In this document: positions 4,268 through 5,128 of the stretch, in pieces
Layout: each line of letters opens with the position of its first letter
Numbering within the stretch: the stretch's first letter is position 1
Source of the DNA: JBBQQK01 sp038216025
GTDB taxonomy: Bacteria > Patescibacteriota > UBA1384 > XYA2-FULL-43-10 > 1-14-0-10-43-13
DNA: 5,128 nucleotides
Reading direction: 5' to 3'
Assembly: GCA_038216025.1 (NCBI GenBank)
Contig: JBBQQK010000074.1
Span: forward strand, 1-5,128
Notes under the pieces: model-generated
The model's input: the letters and a program-made list of their open reading frames with translations, nothing else
What the model was told of the DNA's origin: nothing
Database searches by the model: none
Made by a program: the position numbers and the translations under genes

Positions 4268-5128
4268 CTAAATTTCCTCCGATTTTTGGATTATACAGAC
4301 CTGGACTTTTTTGTTTTCAAAATTATTTCTCCACTCAACGGGATTGAGCTTTGAAGGCAACCAATTTCCGATTATTTTTGGTATCTCACATCTAATTATT
4401 ACTGGGATACCTAATAGCCACATAAGTCCGATTATTAGGACAAGTGGCAAATATCTGATAATTGTAGCTTCTGTGGTTGATTTGGAATGAAAAATTGAAT
4501 ATTTTACATCAACCCAGAGAATAATTAATGATAATGCCACAAGCACTATTAAAATTGACACATTTATGACCATATTCCATGATGACTTACATTTTGTTTC
4601 AATTCTTTTCTTTTTTCTCAAAATCTTATTTGATTCTTCTTTTTCCATGTCTAATAATCGTTTGTTTATATCGGACACAGCAACATCTTTATCTGACAAT
4701 TGCTCTTCAAGTTGTTTGATATAAGACTCTTTGTCTTTAATAATTTTTGCGTTCTGCTCATTCTTTGCGATATCAAGAATCTTGTCATCAATATTTTTCC
4801 TGAGCTCATCACCTGTTTTACTCTTCATTTGCTCTTCTATCAGTAAGTTTTCAATTTCTCTACTAGATACAAGTGCATCAACTTGTTTCTGGTCAATTTG
4901 GTTATCGTTATGTAACTTCTCAATTTCTGTAATAAATGTTTTCCAGAGAATGTCTTTGCTTGCAATTAGGTTCCTCTCGTACCCAGCAATAATATTATTA
5001 ATTGGAATTTTTGACTCAGCGCTCGGCCTTTTGAGCCACAGAAGGCTTACTAAAAAATCATCCGTTATAACCTCGGGAACTGGCTGATAACCAAGTGAGC
5101 TATGACCAAACTCAGTAAAGTTATACCT
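4268..5128 (-). CDS. Coiled-coil protein with two membrane segments, 5' end beyond the window
   Basis: The frame is open from the right edge to TAG 4270-4268, giving 286 visible residues. An internal ATG at 4828 has no good Shine-Dalgarno, and the 100 codons before it are uninterrupted and protein-like (for example HSSLGYQPVP, FLVSLLWLKRPS, DILWKTFITEIEKL), so the gene surely starts outside the window. Counting from the edge, 1-100 is a mainly soluble region, about 115-180 is a charged, heptad-rich coiled coil (KESYIKQLEEQLSDKD, INKRLLDMEKEE) ending in a basic cluster RKKKR, 186-207 is a first membrane helix, 223-246 is a second, and 247-286 is a short tail. By the positive-inside rule the coiled coil should be cytoplasmic. 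I do not recognise a named family. The order soluble region, coiled coil, C-terminal membrane anchor suggests a tethered sensor or effector. The gene is first in a tight pair with the nuclease and is clearly more AT-rich than it. Confidence 0.8.
   Translation of the reverse strand, partial: RYNFTEFGHSSLGYQPVPEVITDDFLVSLLWLKRPSAESKIPINNIIAGYERNLIASKDILWKTFITEIEKLHNDNQIDQKQVDALVSSREIENLLIEEQMKSKTGDELRKNIDDKILDIAKNEQNAKIIKDKESYIKQLEEQLSDKDVAVSDINKRLLDMEKEESNKILRKKKRIETKCKSSWNMVINVSILIVLVALSLIILWVDVKYSIFHSKSTTEATIIRYLPLVLIIGLMWLLGIPVIIRCEIPKIIGNWLPSKLNPVEWRNNFENKKVQVCIIQKSEEI
4276..4280 (-). promoter_or_regulatory. Shine-Dalgarno of the nuclease gene inside the upstream gene
   Basis: GGAGG on the minus strand lies within the last codons of the membrane-protein gene (SEEI then TAG) and 12 bases before the nuclease ATG at 4263. 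It fixes that start and ties translation of the two genes together. Confidence 0.75.

Larger units (their letters stand above)
636..5128. mobile_element. One end of an integrated element inserted at ssrA (right end not in window)
   Basis: The inference rests on four points. A large serine recombinase gene runs into the antisense strand of the tmRNA 3' end. Every gene to the right of that point is on the minus strand and looks accessory: small ORFs, a DUF2779-type nuclease and a coiled-coil membrane protein. No terminator follows ssrA, as expected if insertion displaced it. GC content differs between cargo genes. The left boundary is placed at the first base after CCA as an approximation. No structural, replication or conjugation gene is visible, so the kind of element (genomic island, prophage or mobilisable unit) cannot be told. 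Confidence 0.55.

Noticed and set aside
4731..5087. Plus-strand frame of 118 codons with hydrophobic stretches
   Set aside because: It is the complement of the charged coiled-coil coding region. Reading lysine/glutamate codons in reverse yields the phenylalanine/serine/leucine-rich sequence, so apparent membrane helices there are an artefact.
636..5128. Second copy of the ssrA 3' end marking the far element boundary
   Set aside because: I looked for the T-arm and acceptor-strand sequence in the rest of the window and did not find it. The far boundary must lie outside.
1..5128. CRISPR array, rRNA, additional tRNA or insertion sequence with terminal repeats
   Set aside because: No regularly spaced repeats, rRNA-like segments, further cloverleaf patterns or transposase motifs were seen.

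Overview
The window looks like bacterial chromosome joined to one end of an integrated element. The base composition is AT-rich. The 3' end of the host tmRNA gene carries the insertion. The large serine recombinase, the small ORF coupled to it and the DUF2779-type nuclease resemble genes I associate with Patescibacteria (candidate phyla radiation) and similar small-genome bacteria. That lineage guess rests on recognition only, and no marker gene in the window proves it.

Layout. Bases 1-63 hold the first 21 codons of a host gene on the minus strand. Bases 64-242 are a divergent intergenic region. It contains a consensus ssrA promoter (TTGACA, 17 bp, TATAAT), a probable extended -10 promoter for the minus-strand gene, and two copies of an 11-bp repeat. 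Bases 243-635 encode a complete one-piece tmRNA with the alanine-identity G3-U70 pair, a PK1 pseudoknot, a 22-codon tag frame and an encoded CCA. From about 636 to the right edge lies what I read as an integrated element, with every gene on the minus strand. In transcription order these are: a 5'-truncated coiled-coil protein with two membrane segments (4268 to beyond 5128); a protein with a Cas4/RecB-like PD-(D/E)XK domain plus a DnaQ-like DUF2779 domain (2782-4263); a 56-residue zinc-ribbon protein (2539-2709); a structured intergenic stretch; a promoter; a 54-residue ORF (2145-2309); and the serine recombinase (571-2148).

How the parts fit together. The recombinase reads into the antisense strand of ssrA, so its last 21 codons and its stop codon lie inside the tmRNA gene. 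This is the expected geometry for an element inserted at the 3' end of an RNA gene, with its own integrase next to the junction. The 54-residue ORF and the recombinase share a start/stop overlap and probably one mRNA, driven by a promoter that contains an inverted repeat. The two large right-hand genes are only 4 bp apart, with the downstream Shine-Dalgarno inside the upstream gene. They form the likely cargo module: a membrane-anchored coiled-coil protein paired with a two-domain nuclease. A role in defence or element maintenance is plausible but is inference. The far end of the element and the 5' end of the membrane protein gene are outside the window.
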